From NCBI RefSeq assembly GCF_014192285.1, contig NZ_JACHXQ010000007.1:1-64000 (forward strand): a DNA stretch of 64,000 nt. The letters run 5' to 3'. This stretch comes from Halomonas fontilapidosi. GTDB taxonomy: Bacteria; Pseudomonadota; Gammaproteobacteria; Pseudomonadales; Halomonadaceae. The notes under the pieces were generated by a model. That model was not told the origin of the DNA, ran no database searches, and saw nothing but the letters and a program-made list of their open reading frames with translations. The first letter of the stretch is position 1. Each line of letters opens with the position of its first letter. The position numbers were made by a program, and so were the translations under genes. Positions 41,065 to 51,358 of this stretch are shown in pieces.

Positions 41065-42094
41065 GGCGCTCGCTCCCGGCCAGCCAGCCGATCACGCCCT
41101 GCCGGGCGAACAGCACCACGCCCAGCAGTACCAGGCCGAGGAAGAAGGTCCAGTATTCGGTCAGTCCGCCCAGCAGGGTTTCCATCATCACGAACAGGAT
41201 GGCGCCCGCGAGCGGCCCGTAGAGTCGCCCGACGCCCCCCAGGATGACGATCACCATCAGCTCGCCGGAGAGTTGCCAGCTCAGCATCGAGGGGCTGACG
41301 AAGCCGTTGAGGTCCGCGTAGAGGGCCCCGGCCAGGCCGGTGATCATCGCCGAGACGACGAAGGCCACCAGGCGAATGGGGAAGGGCGAGATGCCTGCGG
41401 TGGCCAGGCGCGTCTCGTTGAGTCGGGCCATGGTCAGGGCCGCGCCGAAGCGGGATTTCATCAGTCGCGAGGTGAGCGCCAGGGAAAGCATCAGGCCCGC
41501 GAAACAGATCAGGAAGAAGCTCAGGGCGTCCTGGGTATCGACCCCGGGGAGGCTGTTGCGCAGGTAGATCGGCAGGCCATCCTCGCCGCCGTAGTCGGGC
41601 CAGGAAGTGGCGAAATAGTAGACCATCTGGGCAAAGGCCAGCGTGATCATGATGAAGTAGACCCCGGTGGTGCGCAGCGAGATGGCGCCGATCGCCAGCG
41701 CGAGCAGGCCGCAGAGCAGCACGGCGGCCAGCCAGATCACCCGCATGTCGTCGCTGCCGGGAAGGCCCATCACTAGGCTGCCGTCGAAGGCATGGTAGGC
41801 GCTGATGCCGGCCACGTAGCCGCCCAGCCCGAAGTAGGCCGCATGACCGAAGCTGATCATGCCGCCGAAGCCGATGGCCAGGTTGAGTCCCACGGCGGCC
41901 ATGGCCACCAGCGCAATCCGCGAGGCCAGGTTGACGTAGTAGACCTCGCCCAGCAGGTCGGCGGCGACGGGCGCCAGCAGCATCAGCGCCAGCAGCGCGC
42001 CGTGCACCAGCCGTCGACGGTCCAGCCAGCGGCGTGGGCCGGCCGGGGTCGCAGCGGCAGGGGAGTGGAGGGGCGAAAGGTGGGGCCTAGTCAT
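41057..42094 (-). CDS. livM: Branched-chain amino acid-type ABC transporter permease (LivM-like)
   Basis: A 345-residue membrane protein with about nine hydrophobic helices. NLAIGFGGMISFGHAAYFGLGGYVAG is the LivM hallmark (first block), and VILGGVGRLYGPLAGA the second. The ATG at 42094 lies inside the end of livH (eight-base overlap), so the two are coupled. An arginine/proline-rich 30-residue N-terminus precedes the first helix. Confidence 0.9.
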   Translation of the reverse strand: MTRPHLSPLHSPAAATPAGPRRWLDRRRLVHGALLALMLLAPVAADLLGEVYYVNLASRIALVAMAAVGLNLAIGFGGMISFGHAAYFGLGGYVAGISAYHAFDGSLVMGLPGSDDMRVIWLAAVLLCGLLALAIGAISLRTTGVYFIMITLAFAQMVYYFATSWPDYGGEDGLPIYLRNSLPGVDTQDALSFFLICFAGLMLSLALTSRLMKSRFGAALTMARLNETRLATAGISPFPIRLVAFVVSAMITGLAGALYADLNGFVSPSMLSWQLSGELMVIVILGGVGRLYGPLAGAILFVMMETLLGGLTEYWTFFLGLVLLGVVLFARQGVIGWLAGSERHG

Positions 42095-43007
42095 GGGCGG
42101 CAAAGAGTCCCTGCGGCTTGAAGGCGAGTATCACCGCCATGAGGATGTAGATCAGCATCGCGGCCAGCGCGGTGCCGGCGCCGGCGGCCTCCGACGGGGC
42201 CATGAACTGGCCGAACAGGGCGGGCAGCAGGACCCGGCCCAGGGTATCCACCAGGCCGACCAGCAGGGCGCCGAGCAGGGCACCCTTGATCGAGCCGATG
42301 CCGCCGATCACGATCACCACGAAGGCCAGGATCAGCACCGGTTCGCCCATGCCGACCTGCACCGCCTGCAGGGCGCCCACCAGGGAGCCGGCCAGGCCCG
42401 CCAGCGCGGCACCCAGCGCGAACACCAGGGTATAGAGTCGCCGGATGTTGACGCCCAGCGCGCCGATCATCTCGCGGTCGCTCTCGCCGGCGCGGATGCG
42501 CATGCCCAGCCGGGTATGCGCGATCAGCAGGTAGAGCCCGGCGGCCACCGCCACGCCCACGGCGATGATCACCAGCCGATAGACGGGATAGCGAGCGCCG
42601 CCGGGCAGCGCCACCGAGCCTGAGAGCGCCTCGGGCGGGCTGAGCCATAGCGGCGAGGAGCCGAACAGCCAGCGGGTGCCCTCGGAGAAGATCAGGATCA
42701 GCGCGAAGGTGGCGAGCACCTGGTCGAGGTGCTGGCGGCCGTAGAGGCGCCTTATCACCAGCAGTTCGACGATGGCGCCCGCCGCGGCAGCCGCCAGCAC
42801 ACCGGCTGCCAGCCCCAGCAGGAAGGAACCGGTCGAGGCGGTGGTCAGGGCGGTGACATAGGCCCCCACCATGTAGAAGGAGCCGTGCGCCAGGTTGATC
42901 AGCCCCATGACGCCAAACACCAGCGTGAGGCCGCTGGCCATCAGGAACAGCATGGTGCCGAGCTGCAGGCCGTTGATCAGTTGCTCGATCAGCAGGGTAA
43001 CGGACAC
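42087..43007 (-). CDS. livH: Branched-chain amino acid-type ABC transporter permease (LivH-like)
   Basis: A 306-residue membrane protein. GLTLVFGVMGLINLAHGSFYM and VIGGIGSIKGALLGALLVGL are LivH motifs. The start is GTG at 43007. A short stretch of 7-nt tandem repeats lies just upstream, between livK and this gene. Confidence 0.9.
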   Translation of the reverse strand: MSVTLLIEQLINGLQLGTMLFLMASGLTLVFGVMGLINLAHGSFYMVGAYVTALTTASTGSFLLGLAAGVLAAAAAGAIVELLVIRRLYGRQHLDQVLATFALILIFSEGTRWLFGSSPLWLSPPEALSGSVALPGGARYPVYRLVIIAVGVAVAAGLYLLIAHTRLGMRIRAGESDREMIGALGVNIRRLYTLVFALGAALAGLAGSLVGALQAVQVGMGEPVLILAFVVIVIGGIGSIKGALLGALLVGLVDTLGRVLLPALFGQFMAPSEAAGAGTALAAMLIYILMAVILAFKPQGLFAAHD

Positions 43008-43030
43008 GTCAGTTAGTCTCTGGGAAAAGC

Positions 43031-43058
43031 ATGAGTGGTGAAGGGTGAGGCGTGAGTG
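43031..43058 (+). repeat. Four 7-nt tandem units between livK and livH
   Basis: ATGAGTG, GTGAAGG, GTGAGGC and GTGAGTG follow one another with no gap. On the gene strand they lie after livK and before livH. Confidence 0.7.
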
Positions 43059-43126
43059 GGAGGCCTCACCAGCGCAACGCTCCCCCCTCGCAGGCGAAGC
43101 GCTGACGACTTAGCGGCACGGAAGGC

Positions 43127-44269
43127 TCACATCTCACACTGCTCGGCATAGACGTCCTGGATGTCCTCGACGGCCAGGCCGACCAGGCGATTGGTCGGTT
43201 CGCCATCCTCGCCCTCGACCACCTCGCGGACATGGATGTCCTGGATCGGATGGTGGTTGGGGCCGAAGCGGAACTCGCCGCGCACCGAGTCGAAGTTGGC
43301 CTCGCGCAGGGCCTCGCGGAAGGCGTCCTGGTCTTCGGGGTGGGCCGTTTCCAGGGCGCTCAGGATCAGGCGCGCGGTATCATAGCCCTGGGCGGCGTAG
43401 AGCGTCGGGGTGCGCTCGTGGATCTCGCGGAAGGCCTCGACGAAGGCCTGGTTGGCCGCGTTCTCCAGGTCATAGGCCCACTGCGAGGTGTTCACGGCGC
43501 CGATCGCGGCGCTGCCCACCGCCTTGATGATGGTCTCGTCGAACGAGAAGGCCGCTCCGAACACCGGCATCTCCACCCCCGAGTTCTCCCACTGCTTCAG
43601 GAAGGAGATACCCATGCCGCCGGGAAGAAAGAAGAACAGGCTATCGGCATCGCTGGCGCGGATGCGGGCGATCTCGGCGGCGTAGTCCGTCTGGCCCAGC
43701 TGGGTATAGATCTCGTCGGCGACCTCGCCCTCATAGAGATGCTTGAAGCCGGCCAGGGCATCGGTCCCGGCGGGATAGTTGGGCGCCATCAGCAGGGGAT
43801 TCTCGAAGCCCTGTTCGCGCATGTAGGCGCCCATCGCGCCGTGCAGGTTGTCGTTCTGGTAGGCCACGTTGAAGTAGTTCTCGTGGCACATCCTGCCGGC
43901 AAGGGCCGAGGGGCCGGCATTCGGCGAGAGGTAGAAGGTGCCCTGGCGGACCACCGAGGGCACCACGGCCATGGCCAGGTTGGACCAGATGATGCCGGTC
44001 ATGATGTCGACCTCGTCGCGCTGCATGAACTCGTTGGACAGCGTCTTGGCCAGGTCGGGGCGCCGGGCGTCGTCCTGGATCAATACCTCGATGTCGTTGC
44101 GCTCCGCCTGGTCGATGGCGAGCATGAAGCCGTCGCGGACATCGACGCCGAGGTGCGAGCCACCGCCCGAGAGCGTGGTGATCATGCCGATCCTGACCTC
44201 CTCGGCCTGGGCCGTGGCCACGGCACTCGTCATCAGCAGGCCGAGGCCGGCGCGGGTCAAGGTGTTCAT
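43127..44269 (-). CDS. Periplasmic amino-acid-binding protein (LivK-like, Peripla_BP_6)
   Basis: A 380-residue exported protein with a signal peptide ending near AQAE (residue 22). EVRIGMITTLSGGGSHLGVDVRDGF starts the type I periplasmic-binding fold; a cysteine near each end of the mature part (MCHENYF and EQCEM) is unusual to note. AGGAGGG lies before the ATG at 44269. It is first in the operon, so it would deliver substrate to LivHMGF. Branched-chain amino acids, amides or aromatic acids are all possible substrates for this family. Confidence 0.88.
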   Translation of the reverse strand: MNTLTRAGLGLLMTSAVATAQAEEVRIGMITTLSGGGSHLGVDVRDGFMLAIDQAERNDIEVLIQDDARRPDLAKTLSNEFMQRDEVDIMTGIIWSNLAMAVVPSVVRQGTFYLSPNAGPSALAGRMCHENYFNVAYQNDNLHGAMGAYMREQGFENPLLMAPNYPAGTDALAGFKHLYEGEVADEIYTQLGQTDYAAEIARIRASDADSLFFFLPGGMGISFLKQWENSGVEMPVFGAAFSFDETIIKAVGSAAIGAVNTSQWAYDLENAANQAFVEAFREIHERTPTLYAAQGYDTARLILSALETAHPEDQDAFREALREANFDSVRGEFRFGPNHHPIQDIHVREVVEGEDGEPTNRLVGLAVEDIQDVYAEQCEM

Positions 44270-44575
44270 GGGGATCCCTCCTGAGTCTTGTTCGCATGTG
44301 TGGGGCCGCAGGGTAGCGGCCGCCGCTGGTCCAGGGTAATGCGCCCACGGTACTACGAATCGCCCGATGAATGCGGCGATGACGTCTCCACGCTCGACCT
44401 GCGGTGCCAGACGCCCCGCGTGCCCTGTCCATCCAGGCGGGCCAGCCGCGGCGACCCAGCCTGCCCGGGAGGCGGTAGTGGCAACGGGATTGACAGCGCG
44501 TCCGGCAGGCGCGAGTCTGGCAACTCGCAGGTTGAGTTCCCCGAGTGGTTGGCCGCATCGGGCAAGGGAGGCACC

Positions 44576-45076
44576 ATGCTGGAAGATTGCAAGAATGCCC
44601 TGGAGCGTTGGGGTGGCGTGCATGAGCTGATCGATCGCTGGCTCCACGAGCGTCGCGAGTTGCTGATTCATCTTGCTGCGTTGAACCAGGCCTGTGATGC
44701 CGAACTGGAGACGGTCGACAAGGCAAGCATCGACGCCTTCAGTGAACGGCTGATGGACTACATCAGTGCCGGCCACTTCGAGGTCTATCCGCAGCTGCGC
44801 GAAGAGGCCAGAGCCTTCGACGACCACCAGGCCCTGAAACTCGCCGAGCGCCTGCTCGAGCGGCTGGAGATGTCCACCGAGCTGGTGCTCTCCTTCGACC
44901 GCGACTACGAGACGCCCGCGCGCGCCGAGCACCATCTGCGGCGGCTGCCCGCCTGGCTCGACCGCCTCAATCGCGGGCTTAGCGAACGCTTCGCCCTCGA
45001 GGACCAGCTGATCGCCCGTCTGCACGCGGCCCACGCGCCGGATGCCGCTAGCGCCGAAGCCGACAGCCGCGTCTGA
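44576..45076 (+). CDS. rsd: Anti-sigma70 factor Rsd/AlgQ
   Basis: A 166-residue regulator that binds free sigma70 in slow growth. WGGVHELIDRWLHERRELL, then LMDYISAGHFEVYPQL and FALEDQLI match Rsd and Pseudomonas AlgQ. ATG 44576 follows AAGGGAGG; the frame extends further upstream but without family similarity. It is divergent from the ABC operon. Confidence 0.92.
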   Translation: MLEDCKNALERWGGVHELIDRWLHERRELLIHLAALNQACDAELETVDKASIDAFSERLMDYISAGHFEVYPQLREEARAFDDHQALKLAERLLERLEMSTELVLSFDRDYETPARAEHHLRRLPAWLDRLNRGLSERFALEDQLIARLHAAHAPDAASAEADSRV

Positions 45077-45135
45077 GCGCACTGCCGGCGATACGCGATG
45101 ACAAGCGCCTTGCTTTCATCACCCCTGCCTTCATG

Positions 45136-45172
45136 ACCCGCCCCGTCGGCCCTCGTGGTCGACGGGGCGGTG
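45136..45172. terminator. Strong hairpin between rsd and the RND pump gene
   Basis: CCGCCCCGTCGGCC and GGTCGACGGGGCGG form a 14-bp stem with one G-T pair. It lies between convergent genes; there is no clear T-run. Confidence 0.65.
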
Positions 45173-45240
45173 TCGTTGCGGGCGCTGGAACGATCGCGAC
45201 CTTGCCACTCCCTAGGTAATAACGGCAACGACGGTGCGGC

Positions 45241-48200
45241 CTACAGGCGGCGGTCGAGCCGCGCGCCCAGCACCAGCATGCAGGGGGTGAGCAGCAGGGT
45301 CAGGCCGGTGGCGAAGGTCAGGCCGCCGGCGATGGCGCTGGAGAGCTGAGTCCACCACTGGGTCGAAGGAGCCCCCAGTCCCAGGCTCGGGGTGAGCAGG
45401 TCGACGTTGATGCCCAGCACCATGGGCGCCAGGCCCAGTACCGTGGTCACCGCGGTGAGCAATACCGGGCGCAGGCGCAGGCCGCCGGCCTCCAGGGCCG
45501 CTTCCCCGGGGGCGAGCCCCTCGCCGCGCAGCTGGTTGTAGGTGTCGATCAGCACGATGTTGTTGTTCACCACGATCCCCGCCAGGGCGATGATGCCCAT
45601 GCCCACCATGACGATGCCGAAGGGCTGGGCGTTGGCGAGCAGCCCGAGCAGCACGCCGGCGGTGGAGAAGACGATAGCGGAGAGCACCAGGGCCGCCTGG
45701 TAGAGGCTGTTGAACTGGGTGACCAGGATCAGCAGCATCAGGCAGATCGCCACCAGGAAGGCGCTGGCCAGGAACCGCGTGGCCTCCTGCTGGTCCTGCT
45801 GCTCGCCGGCCACGTTGACTCGTACCCCGTCGGGCGGCGCTTGCATGGCCGCCATCAGCGCCGCCAGACGCTCGTCGGGGCGCTTCCCGGCGGTAACGTC
45901 GGCCTCCAGGGTAATGGCCCGGCGCCCGTCGATGCGATGCAGGGTGCCCACCTTGGGGGCCGGTTCCAGCGATACGAAGTGCGAGATCGGCACCTGTCCG
46001 CGGCGGGTATTCAGCGTCAGTCGGCCCAGCTGGTCCAGCGAGCGCGCCTCCCGCGGCAGGCGTACCCGGATATCCACCTCGTCGTTGACCCCGGCCGGGC
46101 GGTAGCTCGCCACCTGCAGCCCGGTGGTCACCAGCTGCATGGCACTGCCGACGCTGGCCACATCGGTGCCGAAGCGGGCGGCGGCCTCGCGGTCTACCTT
46201 CACCCGCCACTCCACGCCCGGCAGGCTGCGGTTGTCCTCGATGTCGCGGAAGCCGCCCAGCTCGCCCATGGTGCGGCGCACTGCGGTGACGGCGCGGTCG
46301 GCCAGGGCCGGGTCCTCGGCGCTGATCTCCAGCACGATGGGTTTGCCGCCAGCCGGCCCCATTTCCTGCTCGCGAAATTCCAGCCGGATGCCCGGCAGAT
46401 CGCGAGTGCGCTCGGCCATATCCGCGAGGATCGCGCTGGCCGGGCGGCGACGCTGCCAGTCGATCAGCTGAAACTGCAGCACACCCACCACATCGCCGCC
46501 GAGCTGCTGGTTGGGCACGGCGAAGGAGCGCGCATAGAGTGCCTGGACCTCGCTCATGCCGGTAAGCCGCGACTCGACCCGACGCACGATGGCATCGGTC
46601 TCCACGGCGGAGAAATCGCCCCGAGCGCGGACCAGCACCTGGGCGGTGTCCGGCTCGACGCTGGGGAAGAACTCGACGCCATGGTTAAAGCGGGCATAGG
46701 CCGTGTAGATCAGTGCCATCAGCAGCAGGGCGGCCAGCAGCGTCAGCCCCGGCCAGGCCAGCAGCCGGCCGAGCAGGTGGCGGTAGAGCCGTCCGCCAGC
46801 GCTGACCATGTCGCGTTCGCGGGCGGGCTGGGCACTGCGCGCGCCGAACACACCGCCCAGGGTGGGCAGGAACACCAGCGCCATGGCCAGCGAGGCGAGC
46901 AGGCAGAGGATCACCGTGATCGGCAGGTACTTCATGAATTGGCCGACCACGCCGGGCCAGAACAGCAGCGGCACGAAGACCGCCAGGGTGGTGGCGGTGG
47001 AGGCGATGACGGGCCAGCTCATGCGCGTGGCGGCTTCGGTCCAGGCCGCTCTGGGCGTCAGCCCCTGACGCAGGTGGCGGTCGGCCAGCTCGCTGACCAC
47101 GATGGCGCCATCCACCAGCATCCCGGCGACCAGGATCAGCGCGAACATCACCACGATGTTGAGGGTGTAGCCGAGGGCCCAGATCATCAGGATCCCCGAC
47201 AGGAAGGCCCCGGGAATGGTCAGCCCCACCATCAGCGCCGAGCGCATCCCCATGGCCGCCAGGATCAGCACCAGCACCAGCACCACCGCGGTGACCACGT
47301 TGTTGAGCAGCTCCGAGAGAATGTCGCGCACCGTCTCCGACTGATCGAGGATGGTGGTGAACTCGAGTGCCTCGGGGATCAGGCCGGCCGCCTCTTCGAG
47401 CAGCCCCTGCACCTGGGCCACGGTGGCGATGATGTTGGCACCGGCCCGCTTGGAGATCTCCAGCACCAGGGCCGGCTGGTCGTCGATGCGGGCGAAGCCC
47501 TCCGGATCCTTGAAGGTCGGGCGAATCCAGGCCACGTCACCAAAGGTCACCACCCGCTCGCCGTCGATCTTCACCGGCATCGCCATGACGTCCTCGAGAC
47601 GCTCGATCACCCCCGGCACCTTGAGCGCCTGACGCCCGGCGCCGGTGTCCAGGCTGCCCGCCGCCACCAGACGGTTGTTGCGGTTGACCAGGTTGAACAG
47701 GGTGGCGAAATCGACGCCGTAGCTGTCGAGCACCAGCGGATCGACGACGATCTCCAGCAGGTCTTCGCGTCCCCCGCCGATCTCCACCTCGAGCACTTCC
47801 GGGATGCCCTCGATCTCCTGCTGCAGGCGGCGTGCCACGGCCAGCCGCTGACGCTCCTCCAGCGGCCCGGACAGGCCGATGGAGAGCACCGGAAAGAGCG
47901 CCACGTTGACCTCGGTGACGCGCGGCTCGTCGGCCTCGGCGGGCAGCTCGGCGCGGGCGATGTCGACCTTCTCGCGCACGTCGGTGAGCGCCTGGTCGGG
48001 GTCGAAGCCGGCATCGAACTCGAGGGTAATGGCGGCGTGGCTCTGGCTGGCCTGGGCGGTCATCTTGCGCAGCCCCTCGATGCTGCGCAGCTCCTGCTCC
48101 ATGGGGCGCACCAGCAGCCGCTCGCCATCCTCGGGACTGACCCCCTCCAGCGACATCGAGACGTAGATGATGGGGATGGTGACGTCGGGGTTGGCCTCCT

Positions 48201-48303
48201 TGGGGATCGCCTGCCAGGCGGCGAGTCCTGCCAGCAGCAGGGCGACCAGCAGCAGCAGGGTGGTGCGCGAGCGATCCAGCGCCGCTTCGATCAGGGTGCG
48301 CAT
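45241..48303 (-). CDS. RND efflux transporter, inner-membrane pump
   Basis: A 1020-residue proton-driven pump of the AcrB/HAE family. IPKEANPDVTIPIIYVSMSLEGVSPED near the start, the transmembrane charged pair in VAGMLVDGAIVVSELA (helix 4) and the second half beginning near residue 505 give the two-fold repeat with twelve helices. VVNNNIVLIDTYNQLRGEG is helix 10. The set lacks an outer-membrane channel gene, so a shared TolC would be used. The adaptor gene is two bases upstream. Similar pumps handle drugs, bile salts or fatty acids; specificity unknown. Confidence 0.93.
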   Translation of the reverse strand: MRTLIEAALDRSRTTLLLLVALLLAGLAAWQAIPKEANPDVTIPIIYVSMSLEGVSPEDGERLLVRPMEQELRSIEGLRKMTAQASQSHAAITLEFDAGFDPDQALTDVREKVDIARAELPAEADEPRVTEVNVALFPVLSIGLSGPLEERQRLAVARRLQQEIEGIPEVLEVEIGGGREDLLEIVVDPLVLDSYGVDFATLFNLVNRNNRLVAAGSLDTGAGRQALKVPGVIERLEDVMAMPVKIDGERVVTFGDVAWIRPTFKDPEGFARIDDQPALVLEISKRAGANIIATVAQVQGLLEEAAGLIPEALEFTTILDQSETVRDILSELLNNVVTAVVLVLVLILAAMGMRSALMVGLTIPGAFLSGILMIWALGYTLNIVVMFALILVAGMLVDGAIVVSELADRHLRQGLTPRAAWTEAATRMSWPVIASTATTLAVFVPLLFWPGVVGQFMKYLPITVILCLLASLAMALVFLPTLGGVFGARSAQPARERDMVSAGGRLYRHLLGRLLAWPGLTLLAALLLMALIYTAYARFNHGVEFFPSVEPDTAQVLVRARGDFSAVETDAIVRRVESRLTGMSEVQALYARSFAVPNQQLGGDVVGVLQFQLIDWQRRRPASAILADMAERTRDLPGIRLEFREQEMGPAGGKPIVLEISAEDPALADRAVTAVRRTMGELGGFRDIEDNRSLPGVEWRVKVDREAAARFGTDVASVGSAMQLVTTGLQVASYRPAGVNDEVDIRVRLPREARSLDQLGRLTLNTRRGQVPISHFVSLEPAPKVGTLHRIDGRRAITLEADVTAGKRPDERLAALMAAMQAPPDGVRVNVAGEQQDQQEATRFLASAFLVAICLMLLILVTQFNSLYQAALVLSAIVFSTAGVLLGLLANAQPFGIVMVGMGIIALAGIVVNNNIVLIDTYNQLRGEGLAPGEAALEAGGLRLRPVLLTAVTTVLGLAPMVLGINVDLLTPSLGLGAPSTQWWTQLSSAIAGGLTFATGLTLLLTPCMLVLGARLDRRL

Positions 48304-48304
48304 G

Positions 48305-49429
48305 TCAGCGCATGTCCCCGGGAGCGTCCCTACCCGCCTGCGGGGTGGCCGGCTCGACGGGCACGGCGTCCACCGGCTCGCCGGTGTCCACGAAACCGCC
48401 GCCCAGGGTGATCAGCCGGATGTGGTCGGGCAGCCCGGCCACCCGGGCGGTGTCGGCATCGGCGCTGACCAGCTCGACCGGCGTCAGTACCACCCGGTCG
48501 TCATCGTCCAGGTGCTTGACGGCCAGGCGACCTTCGCCATTGAGTTCGAGCAGGGCCGGGGAGAGCTCATGTACCTGGCGCTCGGGCAGACGGATGGTCA
48601 GGGTGGCGCTGGCACCGGCCAGGCGGCGCCCCTCGGGGTTGGCCAGCATCGCCTCGACGGGAAAGCTGCGGGTGCTCTCCTCGGCGCGGCTGGCCACGTG
48701 GCTGAGCTCGCCGCTGAGGCGGGTGCCGTCGAGCAGCCGGATCTCGGCAGGCAAGCCGGGAGTCAGCGACAGGGCATCTCGCTGGGGCGCCGCGGCGTTG
48801 GCGGTGAGGCGCGCGTCGTCGATCAGCCGGCCCCAGGCTTCGCCGACCTGGACCAGGTCGCCGAGTTCCACGTCCAGGCGGTCGAGCACCCCGTCGAAGG
48901 GTGCCTCGGGGCGGGTGTCGTCGAGCTGGCGCTGCAGCGTGGCGATCTGGGCCTGGGCCTGGCGGACGGCGCTCTGTCGGCGCAGATAGTCGGTATCGGA
49001 GATCAGCTTGCGCCGCCGCAGTTGCTCGGCGCCGGCCAGCTCGCCGCGGGCCAGGGCCAGTTCGGCCTCGGCCTGAGCGAGCCTCGCCGGCAGTTCCTCG
49101 CGGTCTAGCGCCAGCAACGTCTCACCCTGGCGGACCCGCTCGCCCAGGGCGACGGGCAAGGCCGACACGCGCCCCGCCTGTCGGGCACGCAGCTCCACCT
49201 CGCGATGCGCCTCGAGCTGGCCCTGCAGCACCAGCCGCGGTGAGAAAGCCTGCGCCTGGCGCTCGACCACCTCGACTCGGGTCAGTACCGCGCCTTCCGC
49301 AGCGCCGCCCTCGGGTGGGGTGTCGCGGAATCCCTCGATGTCGCCGAGCGCCAGCCAGACCACTAATAGGCAGGCCAGTCCTATGGCGATCAGGACGGAG
49401 AGAGGCGGCAGTGGGAAACGGCGATGCAT
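48305..49429 (-). CDS. RND efflux adaptor (membrane fusion protein)
   Basis: A 374-residue periplasmic adaptor with one N-terminal membrane helix ([19 protein letters not shown]). The split lipoyl halves are near residues 75-110 and 170-190, joined by a coiled-coil hairpin of about 60 residues ([20 protein letters not shown], then [18 protein letters not shown]). It docks the pump to an outer-membrane channel. Start codon is ATG 49429. Divergent from mdh. Confidence 0.92.
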   Translation of the reverse strand: MHRRFPLPPLSVLIAIGLACLLVVWLALGDIEGFRDTPPEGGAAEGAVLTRVEVVERQAQAFSPRLVLQGQLEAHREVELRARQAGRVSALPVALGERVRQGETLLALDREELPARLAQAEAELALARGELAGAEQLRRRKLISDTDYLRRQSAVRQAQAQIATLQRQLDDTRPEAPFDGVLDRLDVELGDLVQVGEAWGRLIDDARLTANAAAPQRDALSLTPGLPAEIRLLDGTRLSGELSHVASRAEESTRSFPVEAMLANPEGRRLAGASATLTIRLPERQVHELSPALLELNGEGRLAVKHLDDDDRVVLTPVELVSADADTARVAGLPDHIRLITLGGGFVDTGEPVDAVPVEPATPQAGRDAPGDMR

Positions 49430-49505
49430 GCAAACATTTCCTTGCAGCGAAACATCGGGACGTCAGCATATCATCCCTTCCCCTTGCCCCTATGCTCAGG
49501 TCGAA

Positions 49506-49534
49506 TTGAGTTTTGTGCAGTGCAGGCATAACAT
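49506..49534 (+). promoter_or_regulatory. Sigma70-like promoter upstream of mdh
   Basis: TTGAGT (49506-49511) and TAACAT (49529-49534) are separated by 17 bases and lie about 95 bases before the mdh start. Confidence 0.5.
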
Positions 49535-49628
49535 CTTGGCGATTCGCATCCTAGCCTGGGCAGGCGGCATGCCGGCCCGGCTCATCCTCATGGCGACAAC
49601 CCGCGCGTTGACAACCCAAGGAGCCACC

Positions 49629-50603
49629 ATGAAAGACCCCGTTCGTATTGCCATTACCGGTGCTGCCGGCCAGATCAGCTATTCGCTCGTCTTCCGTATC
49701 GCCTCCGGCGACATGCTGGGCAAGGACCAGCCGGTCATCCTGCAGCTGCTGGAGATCCCGCCGGCCATGGACGCCCTGAATGGCGTGGTGATGGAGCTCA
49801 ACGACTGCGCCTTCCCGCTGCTCCAGGACATCGTCGCCTCCGATGATGCCAACGTCGCCTTTAAGGACGCCGATTTCGCCCTGCTGGTCGGTGCTCGCCC
49901 GCGCGGCCCCGGCATGGAGCGCAAGGACCTGCTGGAAGCCAACGCGGCGATCTTCTCCGTGCAGGGTAAGGCGATCAACGATAACGCCAGCCGCGACGTC
50001 CGCGTACTGGTGGTGGGCAACCCGGCCAACACCAACGCCCTGATCGCCTCCTGCAACGCGCCGGACCTGGATGCCGGCCAGTTCACCGCGATGATGCGTC
50101 TGGACCACAACCGCGCCAAGACCCAGCTGGCCCAGAAGACCGGCAAGCACGTCACCGACGTCGAGCAGATGATCGTCTGGGGCAACCACAGCGCGACCCA
50201 GTACCCCGACCTGGCCCACTGCAAGGTGGACGGCAAGCCGGCCTTCGACCTGGTCGAGCGTGACTGGTACGAGAACGACTTCATCCCCACCGTTCAGCAG
50301 CGCGGTGCCGCCATCATCAAGGCGCGCGGTGCATCCTCCGCGGCCTCCGCCGCCTCCGCGGCCATCGACCACATGCGCGACTGGGCGCTGGGCACCGACG
50401 AGGTGGTGAGCATGGGTATTCCCGCTGACGGCAGCTATGGCGTCGAGCCGGGCATCATGTACTCCTACCCGGTCGTCTGCCAGAACGGCAAGTACGAGAT
50501 CGTCCAGGGCCTCGATGTCAACGAGTTCAGCCGCGGCCGCATGCAGGCCACCGAAGACGAGTTGCGCGAAGAGCGCGCCGCCGTCGAGCACCTGCTGGGC
50601 TGA
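49629..50603 (+). CDS. mdh: Malate dehydrogenase
   Basis: A 324-residue TCA-cycle enzyme. [17 protein letters not shown] is the NAD site, [16 protein letters not shown] the substrate loop with arginines, and [12 protein letters not shown] has the catalytic histidine. This is the cytosolic-type group found in many Betaproteobacteria and Halomonas rather than the E. coli type. ATG 49629 follows AAGGAG. Confidence 0.97.
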   Translation: MKDPVRIAITGAAGQISYSLVFRIASGDMLGKDQPVILQLLEIPPAMDALNGVVMELNDCAFPLLQDIVASDDANVAFKDADFALLVGARPRGPGMERKDLLEANAAIFSVQGKAINDNASRDVRVLVVGNPANTNALIASCNAPDLDAGQFTAMMRLDHNRAKTQLAQKTGKHVTDVEQMIVWGNHSATQYPDLAHCKVDGKPAFDLVERDWYENDFIPTVQQRGAAIIKARGASSAASAASAAIDHMRDWALGTDEVVSMGIPADGSYGVEPGIMYSYPVVCQNGKYEIVQGLDVNEFSRGRMQATEDELREERAAVEHLLG

Positions 50604-50608
50604 TCGCC

Positions 50609-50636
50609 AGCTGTAAGCCGTAAGCGTTAAGCGATA
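50609..50636 (+). repeat. Four 7-nt tandem units after mdh
   Basis: AGCTGTA, AGCCGTA, AGCGTTA and AGCGATA follow directly, starting five bases after the stop and ending in AGAAAAA, just before the terminator. Confidence 0.75.
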
Positions 50637-50645
50637 AGAAAAAGC

Positions 50646-50678
50646 AACCCCGCCAGGTTCAGCCTGAGCGGGGTTTTG
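50646..50678 (+). terminator. Intrinsic terminator after mdh
   Basis: AACCCCGC and GCGGGGTT with AGG/CCT inside form the stem, followed by TTTT. Confidence 0.88.
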
Positions 50679-50701
50679 TCTTGCAGCGGCAGCGGGGGAA
50701 A

Positions 50702-51358
50702 TTAGTCTCTGAGGCTGATGATCTTCCAGCCGCGGGCTTCGGCGACGTCCCGCAGGGTGGGGTCGGGGTCTACCGCCACCGGATGGTCGACCTTCTCAAG
50801 CAGCGGCAGGTCGTTGTGGGAATCGCTGTAGAACCAGCTGCCGTCCAGGGTCAGGTCGCTGTCGGCGAGCCACTGCTCCAGGCGCTCGACCTTGCCCTCA
50901 CGATAGCTGGGAATGCCGCTGGCGCGACCGGTATAGCGGCCGTCGACCATCTCGGGTTCGACGGCGATCAGCTCGTCGATGCCCAGGCGCTCGGCGATGG
51001 GGCCGGTGATGAAGCGGTTGGTGGCGGTCACGATCATCAGGGTGTCGCCGCGGGTGCGGTGGCGGGCCACCAGTTCCTCGCCCTTGTGCAGGATATGCGG
51101 CTCGATCTTGCTGGCCATGAACTGCTGGTGCCAGGCGGCCAGCTGCTCGGGGCTGTGCTCGGCGAGCGGACGCAGCGCGACCTCCAGAAAGGCCTGCATA
51201 TCCAGGGTGCCGGCCTCGTAGTCGGCCAGGAAGCGGTCGTTGGCCTCGCGGTAGGCCACCGGGTCCACGGCGCCCTGTTCCAGCAGGAACTCGCCCCAGG
51301 CATGGTCGCTGTCGGTCGACAACAGGGTGTTGTCCAGGTCGAAGATGGCCAGGCTCAC
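50702..51358 (-). CDS. HAD-IB family phosphatase (SerB-like)
   Basis: A 218-residue phosphatase: motif I IFDLDNTLLSTDS, motif II TATN, motif III lysine in REGKVERL, motif IV YSDSHNDLPLL. The group includes enzymes annotated as histidinol-phosphatase, phosphoserine phosphatase or CicA. A GTG start at 51358 has AGAGGT upstream. Divergent from rppH. Confidence 0.88.
   Translation of the reverse strand: MSLAIFDLDNTLLSTDSDHAWGEFLLEQGAVDPVAYREANDRFLADYEAGTLDMQAFLEVALRPLAEHSPEQLAAWHQQFMASKIEPHILHKGEELVARHRTRGDTLMIVTATNRFITGPIAERLGIDELIAVEPEMVDGRYTGRASGIPSYREGKVERLEQWLADSDLTLDGSWFYSDSHNDLPLLEKVDHPVAVDPDPTLRDVAEARGWKIISLRD

Noticed and set aside
44288-44575. N-terminal extension of Rsd
   Set aside because: Residues are unlike the family; a strong ribosome site lies before ATG 44576.
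45841-48411. 856-residue open frame opposite the RND pump gene
   Set aside because: Shadow frame rich in Gln/His/Arg; the pump gene is unmistakable.
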